A DNA stretch of 5,285 bases, from NCBI GenBank assembly GCA_018813085.1, contig JAHJCI010000185.1:1-5285 (forward strand), in the 5' to 3' direction. The DNA comes from Candidatus Omnitrophota bacterium (GTDB taxonomy: Bacteria > Omnitrophota > Gorgyraeia > Gygaellales > JAHJCI01). A program made the position numbers and the translations under genes. Below are positions 1-5,103 of the stretch, piece by piece (within the stretch, counting starts at the first letter, position 1; every line of letters starts with the position of its first letter). The notes below the pieces were generated by a model, which saw only the letters and a list, made by a program, of their open reading frames with translations, made no database searches and was not told the DNA's origin.

Positions 1-1347
1 GAAAACAGCGCTTAAAAAAGGAAAGCTTAAACCAAAGAATATTAAAATTAAGCCTAAAACAACTACTAAAGAAAGGTAAGGCACAATTACTAGATTGGCC
101 AATACGGCAACGGGTGATATAATCCTGAAATAATAAAGAACCAAAGGCGCAGTAGCTAACCAGGCAGCTAAAGAAACGGAAAAAGCAGAGGTAAAAAACT
201 TAAAAAGTATATTCTTATGATTATCCGCATTAAATTTAAAAATAAGGAAATTTTTTATCATCGGTGAAAGATAGATTATCGAAAGAACGCTGATAAATGA
301 AAGTTGAAACCCGAGGTTAAACAGCTGCCTGGGACTGAAAATTAATATCGCCAGCGCTACTAAGGACAAAGAATAATAAATCTGTATCTCTCTTTTTAAT
401 AAGAACCCTGTTAAGAGGATTATCGCCATCAGCGTTGCCCGGATGACCGAAGGCCGCGCACCGGTTAGAAAGCAATAAACCCCCAACAAGGCAATGATTA
501 CTACATAGCGAAGGCGGCGCTTCAGCCCTAAAGCCTTAAGCAACAACTCCAGGATAAAAGCAATAATCCCTACATGCAGGCCGCTAATTGCTAATATATG
601 TACGGTTCCGGTCTGAATAAACAAACGCCTTAATTGAGCAGAGATTTTACTGCGCTCGCCCAAAATCATTGCTGATAATATCGCTGCCTGCGGGGCTTTA
701 AGGTTTGCAAACAAAAAATCAGAACATTTTTGTCTTATTTTATAGATAGAATGCACTATAGAATAAGCTCTTTGTACGCCTAAATATTCTATTGGCTTAT
801 TGCTGCTTACGCTAAGAATCGAATATATGCCCTGATTTTCTAAATAATCCCTGTATTGAAAACCACTGTTTTTGGGCTGGTAAGGGCGGAATAAGTTTCC
901 CCTTAAAACTACGCGTTCTGCGTAAGATGCCTTTTCCCGGCGGAATACCTTTACCAGAACCCGGCCGCAGACCGGATAAATCTTACCGGCCCAGCTAAGT
1001 TCCTCGGCGCTTAAAATAAAACTGCTTCTGTTTAACCCGGCTTGAGGAAAACTATTCACTATTCCCTTGAGAACAACAGGCTCTGATTTATAAAAACTGA
1101 AATTACGGATATGAGGATACGGCAGAATATAGGTATTTAATAGGAACATCCCACCCAGGAAAACTGCCAGTATTAATATTAGCCAAACACTGTTCTTATG
1201 CCCGGCTAATATGAAGCTTAAAATAAGCAGCCCCCAGGATAAGATATACAAATACAAAAAGCGGATATGGATATATTTCGCCAGGAATATCCCCAGGCAA
1301 AAACAAATAGTAAATAGCGGCAGAAAGTTTATTCTATTTAATGACAA
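1..1347 (-). CDS. comEC: ComEC/Rec2-type DNA uptake channel, N-terminal 449 codons (3' end beyond window)
   Basis: The reading frame is open from 1347 to the left edge (449 codons) and has no stop. Seen: a hydrophobic N-terminus with membrane segments near residues 7-24, 31-48 and 53-74; a soluble beta-rich stretch at about 85-180, matching the DUF4131/OB-like domain; then the multi-pass competence domain from about 215. The family signature HILAISGLHVG lies at 250-260, with ILGERS at 228-233 and GARPSVIRAT at 296-305. Known: ComEC passes one strand of transforming DNA across the inner membrane; full proteins are about 700-800 aa, often ending in a metallo-beta-lactamase domain, which would lie outside the window if present. 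Start: TTG at 1347-1345 is preceded by AAAGGA with a 5-nt gap, and an in-frame stop (1359-1357) lies four codons upstream. The next in-frame ATG is codon 67, inside the third membrane segment. The gene overlaps comEA by 14 nt, so translational coupling is likely. Confidence 0.93.
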   Translation of the reverse strand, partial: MSLNRINFLPLFTICFCLGIFLAKYIHIRFLYLYILSWGLLILSFILAGHKNSVWLILILAVFLGGMFLLNTYILPYPHIRNFSFYKSEPVVLKGIVNSFPQAGLNRSSFILSAEELSWAGKIYPVCGRVLVKVFRREKASYAERVVLRGNLFRPYQPKNSGFQYRDYLENQGIYSILSVSSNKPIEYLGVQRAYSIVHSIYKIRQKCSDFLFANLKAPQAAILSAMILGERSKISAQLRRLFIQTGTVHILAISGLHVGIIAFILELLLKALGLKRRLRYVVIIALLGVYCFLTGARPSVIRATLMAIILLTGFLLKREIQIYYSLSLVALAILIFSPRQLFNLGFQLSFISVLSIIYLSPMIKNFLIFKFNADNHKNILFKFFTSAFSVSLAAWLATAPLVLYYFRIISPVAVLANLVIVPYLSLVVVLGLILIFFGLSFPFLSAVF

Positions 1348-1660
1348 AATAATCCTTTATCGCTTGGTATTTTGATTCTCCAATGCCTTTAATATTTTTT
1401 AATTCGCTGATATCCTTGAATACGATATTATCTTTGCGGTAATCAATTATCCTTTGTGCTAACTTACTTCCTATTCCTGGAATATCAATGAGTGCCTCCC
1501 GAGTAGCCTTATTAAGATTGATTTTAAGCAAATCCTGATTAATATAGCCGATAACCCTGATCTGAGAACAACGCTTGGTTAGAAAGTTTATGCCTAACCC
1601 AAGCAAGCTAACGGCTATCAGGAATAAAATAATCCTTCGCTCCTGCCTACTAAAATTCAT
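1334..1660 (-). CDS. comEA: ComEA-type helix-hairpin-helix competence DNA-binding protein, short form
   Basis: A 108-aa protein with one N-terminal membrane anchor (about residues 9-27, after the basic start MNFSRQERR), a short linker, and a tandem helix-hairpin-helix module. The module opens with INLNKATREAL (47-57), then hairpin 1 IPGIGSKLAQRI (60-71) and hairpin 2 IKGIGESKYQAI (90-101). Known: ComEA binds incoming double-stranded DNA without sequence preference outside the inner membrane and hands it to ComEC. The SLBB domain of longer Gram-positive ComEA proteins is absent, so this is the short form seen in many Gram-negative-type lineages. The adjacent, overlapping comEC makes the assignment firm; without it a generic HhH protein would be possible. 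The ATG is preceded directly by a 23-bp repeat copy that supplies the only Shine-Dalgarno-like run, GAAAGGGTG, about 6 nt upstream. Confidence 0.9.
   Translation of the reverse strand: MNFSRQERRIILFLIAVSLLGLGINFLTKRCSQIRVIGYINQDLLKINLNKATREALIDIPGIGSKLAQRIIDYRKDNIVFKDISELKNIKGIGESKYQAIKDYFVIK
1353..1358 (-). promoter_or_regulatory. Ribosome binding site of comEC, inside the comEA 3' end
   Basis: On the minus strand AAAGGA is followed by TTATT and then TTG. It is the only good Shine-Dalgarno near the start of the comEC frame and selects the TTG start. Because it lies within the last codons of comEA, ribosomes finishing comEA could re-initiate here. Confidence 0.6.
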
Positions 1661-1719
1661 AGGGACACCCTTTCAGCCAATCGGGGGACACCCTTTCAGC
1701 CAATCGGGAGGGTGTCCCC
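1661..1719 (-). repeat. Palindromic repeat cluster: perfect 23-bp tandem duplication plus inverted arm
   Basis: A 23-bp unit beginning GGGACACCCTTTCAGCC (plus strand) occurs twice head to tail without mismatch, at 1662-1684 and 1685-1707. It is followed by AGGGTGTCCCC (1709-1719), the exact reverse complement of GGGGACACCCT at 1684-1694. This gives an 11-bp GC-rich stem around a 14-nt loop. The outer copy AGGGACACCCT (1661-1671) can pair with the same arm except for one terminal G-U. The cluster ends at the base next to the comEA start codon. It resembles REP/REPIN-type palindromes mobilised by REP-associated tyrosine transposases. No transposase is in the window, so that origin is inference. 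Confidence 0.85.
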
Positions 1720-1911
1720 ATAATCAGCAATAATGACAAATTCTTAACTTCGGGGACACCCTTGTATTCAGCTGAAAGGACGTCCCTGGTAAAATTGACT
1801 CTATTAATAATAGACGTCTGAAAAAGCAAAATCTCACAAATAATTTTACTATTTATAATGTTTTTGATGGGTTTATACTAGGGGGAGGGAAATTAAAGCT
1901 TGGGGGAGTTT
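1720..1911. other. leuS-comEA intergenic gap, no gene seen
   Basis: No plausible coding frame or RNA gene. Apart from the palindromic repeat at 1752-1787, it holds an AT-rich inverted repeat TCTATTA/TAATAGA (1800-1806 and 1808-1814, 1-nt spacer), an 8-bp palindrome AGACGTCT (1812-1819), and two copies of GGGGGAG (1881-1887, 1902-1908). I see no stem with a T run after the leuS stop, so no intrinsic leuS terminator is called. On the minus strand TTGCTT (1829-1824) and TAATAG (1806-1801) are 17 nt apart, but the match is too weak to call a comEA promoter. Confidence 0.5.
1752..1787. repeat. Imperfect palindromic repeat of the same GGGGAC family
   Basis: Plus strand GGGGACACCCTT (1752-1763) is identical to the start of the neighbouring repeat units apart from the last base context. 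It is followed by a 10-bp palindrome TTCAGCTGAA (1767-1776) and closes with GGACGTCCCT (1778-1787). The ends GGGAC/GTCCC pair over 5 bp. GCTGAAAG here is the reverse complement of the CTTTCAGC inside the 23-bp units, so this is a rearranged or more diverged member of the same repeat family. Confidence 0.7.
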
Positions 1912-4377
1912 TTATATTACTATATTAACCAACCGGCCGGCAACCACGATAAATTTCTTGACCTCTTTTCCTGCAATCCAGGCCTTTGTTTTATCGTCTT
2001 CTAAAACTGTCTTTTTTAATTCCTCTTCGCTGATATCAGAGGGAACCTGGACTTTTGAACGGACCTTGCCGTTAATCTGAATAACGTAGTTTATTGAGTC
2101 TTCTTTTATTAATTCAGGGTCAAAACCAGGCCATTTTGCCTTTAATATGCTTTCGCTGTTGCCTAATCTCTCCCACATCTCTTCAGCAATATGAGGCGCA
2201 AAGGGAGAAAGAAGTAAAATTACCTTTCTTACCACCTTTTCTAGAAATGTATAGTTCTCAATTTTCTCAGATAGCCGATAAAACTCATTTACTAACTCCA
2301 TAATACTTGCTATTGCGGTATTAAATTTAAATGCTTCAATATCCTCGGTTACCTTTTTTATAGTCTGCTCTGTTTTGCGCTTTAAAATTTTTTCGTTATC
2401 GCTACCTGCCGCGTTTACCAACTCAGAAGCTTTTTCCTGTATAAGCAAAACTTTTTCTAAAAAGCGTTGAACTCGCTTTAAAAAACGATCCGCGCCTGTT
2501 ACGCCCTGCTGACTCCATTCCATCTGGTCTTCAGGGGGAGCAGCAAAAAGTATATAAAGCCGCAAGGCATCCGCACCAAATTCCTTAATCATCCCGTCGG
2601 GGTCAACGATATTGCCCCGCGATTTGGACATTACCTCTCCGTCTTTTAAAACCATGCCTTGAGTGAGCAGTTTCTGAAACGGTTCATCAAAATTTATCAG
2701 GCCCAGGTCGTTTAAGAATTTTGTAAAAAACCGGGAATATAAAAGGTGCAGGACCGCATGCTCAATTCCTCCGATATACTGGTCAACCGGCATCCAATAA
2801 TCTGCGTCTTCTTTATTAAAAATAGCGCCTTTGGAATCCGGTGAACAATACCTCAGGAAATACCACGATGAATCAAAGAAGGTTGCCATTGTATCGGTTT
2901 CGCGCCTGGCCGGAGATTTGCATTTTGGGTTTGGACAAGCCACATTAACAAAAGATTCGACTTTTGCCAGGGGGCTTCCACCTGTACCGGTAAATGGCGC
3001 TTTTTTCGGCAGCTCTACAGGTAAATCATCCTCGGGAACCGGAACAATTCCACACTTTTTACAGTAAATAACCGGTATAGGCGTACCCCAGAAACGCTGA
3101 CGGGAAATTAACCAATCACGCAGACGCCAATGCTCGCGTCGTTTGCCAATGCTTGTTTCCTCCATCCACTGGGCAATCTTAATCTTTGCTTCCTGGTTAG
3201 ACAATCCGTCAAACTGCGCAGAATTAACCTGCTTACCGTCCCCTTCGTATGCCTGGCTCAAATCTTCTGCTTTCTGATTCTTGCCTGCCTCCTGGATAAC
3301 AATCTTAATCGCTAACTTGTGCTCCTTTGCAAAAAGAAAATCCCGCTGGTCGTGAGCCGGAACCGCCATAATTGCGCCGCTGCCATATTCCATCAACACA
3401 TAATCCGCAACCCAGATGGGAATTTCTTCGTTATTAACCGGATTAATCGCAAAGGCACCGCTGAATATTCCCTCTTTTTTTACATCGGCTGAGGTTCGGA
3501 CAATCTTTGTTTTCTTGCCGGCTTGCTTGATAAACTCGAGAACCTGTTTTTCCTGTGGCTTGCCTTTTATAATATCCTTTAATAACGGGTGCTCCGGAGC
3601 CAAAACAACATAAGTTGCCCCGAATATAGTATCCACCCGCGTGGTAAATACGCTGATTGTCTTTGCGCTATCTTTAAACTTAAAATAAATCTCAACACCC
3701 TCACTCTTGCCCAGCCAGTTTTTCTGCATGGTGACTACGCGCTCAGGCCAATAGATAAGCTTATCCAAATCTTCTAATAACCTCTGCTTGTAATCGGTAA
3801 TCTTCAGAAACCATTGCTCAAGTTCCTTTTGTATTACCTCTTTCTTACAGCGCCAGCAGTTTCCATCGATAACTTCCTCGTTCGCTAGGGTCGTCTGACA
3901 GTCAGGGCACCAGTTTACATTCGCCGATCTTTTATAAGCCAGGCCGCGCTCAAACATCTTCAGAAATATCCATTGATTCCATTTATAATAATCGGGTAGG
4001 CATGTAGAAACCTCTCTTTTCCAATCATAGGAAAAACCCATTTTCTTCAATTCAGCACGCATATCTTCAATGCATTTAAGCGTCCATATCCTGGGATCAG
4101 CTTTATTTTTTATAGCAGCGTTTTCTGCCGGCTGGCCAAATGCATCGAATCCCATGGGATGCATTACATTAAAACCCTGCATTATTTTGTAGCGTGCGAA
4201 GACATCGCCTATGGTGTAGTTGCGCACATGCCCCATATGGATCTTGCCCGAAGGATAGGGAAACATCTCCAGAAGATAGAACTTTGGCTTTGAGGAACCG
4301 GAGTCAACACGGAAAAATCCTTCCTTATCCCAAATCTTTTGCCAGTTTTCTTCAATCTCTTTGAAATTGTAATCCAT
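1912..4377 (-). CDS. leuS: Leucine--tRNA ligase (class I), bacterial type, complete
   Basis: An 821-aa cytoplasmic enzyme that charges tRNA-Leu with leucine using ATP; its length is within the usual bacterial range. Seen in order: the HIGH variant HMGH at 47-50 within YPSGKIHMGHVRNY; zinc ribbon cysteines C157/C160 and C174/C177; the CP1 editing domain with TTRVDTIFG (245-253) and GSGAIMAVPAHDQRD (332-346), whose D343 is the conserved editing aspartate; a second cysteine set C439/C442 and C481/C486; the DWLISRQRFWG block (421-431); the KMSKS variant VMSKS at 582-586; an alpha-helical anticodon-binding domain at about 660-790; and the C-terminal ING KVRSKVQVP region (768-779). No key residue is missing. 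TTRPDT is the common editing form; Val for Pro here is a conservative variant. The start is supported by the typical N-terminus MDYNFKEIEENWQKIW. Only a weak Shine-Dalgarno (AAGAAACGA) precedes it. tRNA-Ala lies 110 bp upstream; comEA begins 251 bp downstream. Confidence 0.98.
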   Translation of the reverse strand: MDYNFKEIEENWQKIWDKEGFFRVDSGSSKPKFYLLEMFPYPSGKIHMGHVRNYTIGDVFARYKIMQGFNVMHPMGFDAFGQPAENAAIKNKADPRIWTLKCIEDMRAELKKMGFSYDWKREVSTCLPDYYKWNQWIFLKMFERGLAYKRSANVNWCPDCQTTLANEEVIDGNCWRCKKEVIQKELEQWFLKITDYKQRLLEDLDKLIYWPERVVTMQKNWLGKSEGVEIYFKFKDSAKTISVFTTRVDTIFGATYVVLAPEHPLLKDIIKGKPQEKQVLEFIKQAGKKTKIVRTSADVKKEGIFSGAFAINPVNNEEIPIWVADYVLMEYGSGAIMAVPAHDQRDFLFAKEHKLAIKIVIQEAGKNQKAEDLSQAYEGDGKQVNSAQFDGLSNQEAKIKIAQWMEETSIGKRREHWRLRDWLISRQRFWGTPIPVIYCKKCGIVPVPEDDLPVELPKKAPFTGTGGSPLAKVESFVNVACPNPKCKSPARRETDTMATFFDSSWYFLRYCSPDSKGAIFNKEDADYWMPVDQYIGGIEHAVLHLLYSRFFTKFLNDLGLINFDEPFQKLLTQGMVLKDGEVMSKSRGNIVDPDGMIKEFGADALRLYILFAAPPEDQMEWSQQGVTGADRFLKRVQRFLEKVLLIQEKASELVNAAGSDNEKILKRKTEQTIKKVTEDIEAFKFNTAIASIMELVNEFYRLSEKIENYTFLEKVVRKVILLLSPFAPHIAEEMWERLGNSESILKAKWPGFDPELIKEDSINYVIQINGKVRSKVQVPSDISEEELKKTVLEDDKTKAWIAGKEVKKFIVVAGRLVNIVI

Positions 4378-4436
4378 TTTGATAATCGTTTCTTAACTAT
4401 GCGGAAAATTGTGTAGTCAGGAAATGAAAAGTGGAG

Positions 4437-4457
4437 GCCGAATTACATTAATTCGGC
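4437..4457 (-). repeat. Perfect 9-bp hairpin between tRNA-Ala and leuS
   Basis: GCCGAATTA (4437-4445) and TAATTCGGC (4449-4457) are exact reverse complements around a 3-nt loop. In the minus-strand transcript this stem follows the tRNA-linked palindrome by 3 nt. The sequence after it is CTCCACTTTTC: only four T, starting 7 nt from the stem, so it is at best a poor intrinsic terminator. A role in separating tRNA-Ala from leuS expression is possible but unproven. Confidence 0.7.
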
Positions 4458-4460
4458 ACT

Positions 4461-4492
4461 CACCAATTCTTCCATTAATGGAAGAATTGGTG
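4461..4492. repeat. 32-bp perfect palindrome overlapping the tRNA-Ala 3' end
   Basis: Arms 4461-4476 and 4477-4492 are exact reverse complements over 16 bp with no spacer (centre CCATTAATGG). The right arm includes the last bases of the tRNA gene: C72, A73 and the encoded CCA (4492-4488). As RNA it would be a long hairpin immediately 3' of the tRNA body; as DNA it is a cruciform-prone site or possible recombination site. No T run follows in the direction of transcription. Confidence 0.85.
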
Positions 4493-4563
4493 GAGCTGGA
4501 GGGATTCGAACCCTCGACCCCTTGCATGCCATGCAAGTACTCTCCCAGCTGAGCTACAGCCCC
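4488..4563 (-). tRNA. tRNA-Ala (anticodon GGC), CCA encoded
   Basis: A complete 76-nt cloverleaf. The acceptor GGGGCTG pairs with CAGCTCC with one G-U. The D stem is GCTC/GAGT (one G-U) with loop AGCTGGGA. The anticodon stem CTTGC/GCAAG encloses loop ATGGCAT, placing anticodon GGC at 4530-4528. The variable loop is GGGTC; the T stem GAGGG/CCCTC has loop TTCGAAT. The discriminator is A and CCA is encoded. The sequence is very close to E. coli tRNA-Ala(GGC), including the whole anticodon arm. GGC reads the alanine codons GCC and GCU. It has its own strong promoter. Confidence 0.98.
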
Positions 4564-4574
4564 GTAGTTTTTTA

Positions 4575-4603
4575 AATATATCATCAATATGCCTGAGTGT
4601 CAA
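4575..4603 (-). promoter_or_regulatory. Sigma-70-type promoter of tRNA-Ala
   Basis: On the minus strand a perfect -35 TTGACA (4603-4598) and a 5-of-6 -10 TATATT (4580-4575) are separated by 17 nt. The -10 ends 11 nt before the first tRNA base, giving a predicted 5' leader of only about 4-6 nt. This is the best promoter in the window and could also supply leuS if transcription passes the two hairpins after the tRNA. Confidence 0.85.
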
Positions 4604-4847
4604 TAGTATAGACGGAGGGAATAACAAACATCGTAGTGATTCTAGGCAGGATTTCTAATGCCTTGCGGAAAGATTAGTTATAATTCAACAGGGTGTCGCC
4701 TTGGGGAACGTCCCCATTCCCCCGGGGAACGTCCCCATTCCCCCTATCATCCCCATCCCCCAAGCAATTATCAATTGTTTTTTATTCATTATTCTTATTC
4801 ACGTCTTACCAAATGGCTAGTATTTTTTATATTTTCTTTGGCGGTTT
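4604..4847. other. Intergenic stretch between the small Cys/His gene and tRNA-Ala
   Basis: No gene supported. It contains the 21-bp tandem repeat (4703-4744) and, just before it, AGGGTGTCGCC (4690-4700), which differs at one base from the inverted arm AGGGTGTCCCC near comEA. A TATAAT (4679-4684) has no partner -35. An AT-rich inverted repeat CAATT/AATTG (4765-4777) precedes a T run on the plus strand. An open frame across 4658-4981 on the plus strand is treated as spurious: it translates the repeats and runs antisense through the small gene. Confidence 0.5.
4703..4744. repeat. Perfect 21-bp tandem duplication of a GGGGAACGTCCCC palindrome
   Basis: Two identical 21-bp units, 4703-4723 and 4724-4744, each GGGGAACGTCCCC followed by ATTCCCCC. 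Each unit can fold as GGGGA/TCCCC (5 bp, 3-nt loop) or as GGGGAA/TTCCCC (6 bp). The junction makes CCCCGGGG. On the minus strand the core reads GGGGACGTTCCCC. It shares GGGGAC/GTCCCC ends with the cluster upstream of comEA, so the two probably belong to one dispersed repeat family. Confidence 0.85.
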
Positions 4848-5054
4848 TTAGCCTGTGGGGCTTTCGCTTAAGCAGTGATAACATCCATTGGACTGAAGAT
4901 AATGCTTTTTTGCCTCGTGTACTGCATCATGACAATTACCAAATAATCCTAAATAGATTCTGTTTTCTACATTTGGCATAAACTCACAACCTTCCCTGTG
5001 AACTTCGTGGTCTCCGTTATCTTGTGCGTTTTTATTAACATAGTATTGAGCCAT
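4848..5054 (-). CDS. Small Cys/His-rich protein of unknown function (68 aa)
   Basis: A 68-aa soluble, acidic-to-neutral protein with no signal peptide or membrane segment. Cysteines and histidines are spaced as in metal-binding folds: H16, H19 and C23 (GDHEVHREGC), C41 and H42 (NCHDAV), and a C-terminal CxxC, C58/C61 (NGCYHC). The body also has YYVN (4-7), ENRIYLG (30-36) and AVHEAKKHY (44-52). From memory it resembles a widespread uncharacterised bacterial family of about 60-70 aa with the pattern YYVNKNAQ..GDHEVH..GC......LG.F..C..AV.EAKK.Y...NGC..C. I cannot name it, and zinc binding is inference. Reality is supported by a near-perfect Shine-Dalgarno (AAGGAGGTG) with 4-nt spacing to ATG. 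A likely attenuator lies directly upstream. The tail after the CxxC (LSESPTG) lacks the further Cys/His I would expect, so it may be diverged. Confidence 0.85.
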   Translation of the reverse strand: MAQYYVNKNAQDNGDHEVHREGCEFMPNVENRIYLGLFGNCHDAVHEAKKHYLQSNGCYHCLSESPTG

Positions 5055-5058
5055 AGAA

Positions 5059-5067
5059 CACCTCCTT
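5059..5067 (-). promoter_or_regulatory. Very strong Shine-Dalgarno of the small Cys/His gene
   Basis: AAGGAGGTG is fully complementary to the usual 16S rRNA 3' tail and ends 4 nt before the ATG at 5054-5052. It is by far the strongest ribosome binding site in the window and fixes this start. Confidence 0.85.
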
Positions 5068-5073
5068 TTAGAT

Positions 5074-5103
5074 AAAAAAGCAGACTCCCCAAACGGAATC
5101 TGC
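5074..5103 (-). terminator. Intrinsic terminator in the 5' leader of the small gene (likely attenuator)
   Basis: Minus-strand RNA GCAGAUUCC (5103-5095) pairs with GGAGUCUGC (5088-5080) over 9 bp, with one U-G pair, around loop GUUUGG; UUUUUU follows at once (5079-5074). Only 6 nt separate the T run from the Shine-Dalgarno, so no promoter fits between. Transcripts of the small gene must therefore read through it. An upstream GGAAU (5116-5112) could pair with AUUCC (5099-5095) in the terminator's 5' arm as a weak 5-bp antiterminator; this is inference. Confidence 0.8.

Noticed and set aside
1661..1787. CRISPR array
   Set aside because: The two 23-bp units abut with no spacers, the third copy is rearranged, and no cas gene is nearby; these are palindromic intergenic repeats.
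3628..3645. TTRVDT instead of TTRPDT in the LeuRS editing site
   Set aside because: The functional threonines, arginine and aspartates are kept, and this position varies among bacterial LeuRS proteins as I remember them; not a sign of lost editing.
2094..3777. Several plus-strand open frames of 60-80 codons within leuS
   Set aside because: They are antisense to a fully intact leuS and show no domain or ribosome binding site; normal shadow frames.
4378..4487. T-box or other amino-acid riboswitch before leuS
   Set aside because: Only 110 bp separate tRNA-Ala from leuS. The region holds two simple hairpins, with no T-box bulge, no specifier loop and no terminator/antiterminator pair.
4679..4684. 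Perfect TATAAT on the plus strand
   Set aside because: No acceptable -35 lies 16-18 nt upstream and there is no plus-strand gene downstream.
4762..4783. AT-rich stem AAGCAATT/AATTGTTT followed by T's on the plus strand, terminator-like
   Set aside because: The stem is almost all A-U with one G-U, and no plus-strand gene lies upstream for it to terminate.
4658..4981. 107-codon plus-strand open frame starting near an AGGA
   Set aside because: Its product is translated palindromic repeat (ERPHSPGERPHSP) followed by antisense of the better-supported small gene; no family resemblance, and it overlaps a gene with a near-perfect ribosome binding site on the other strand.
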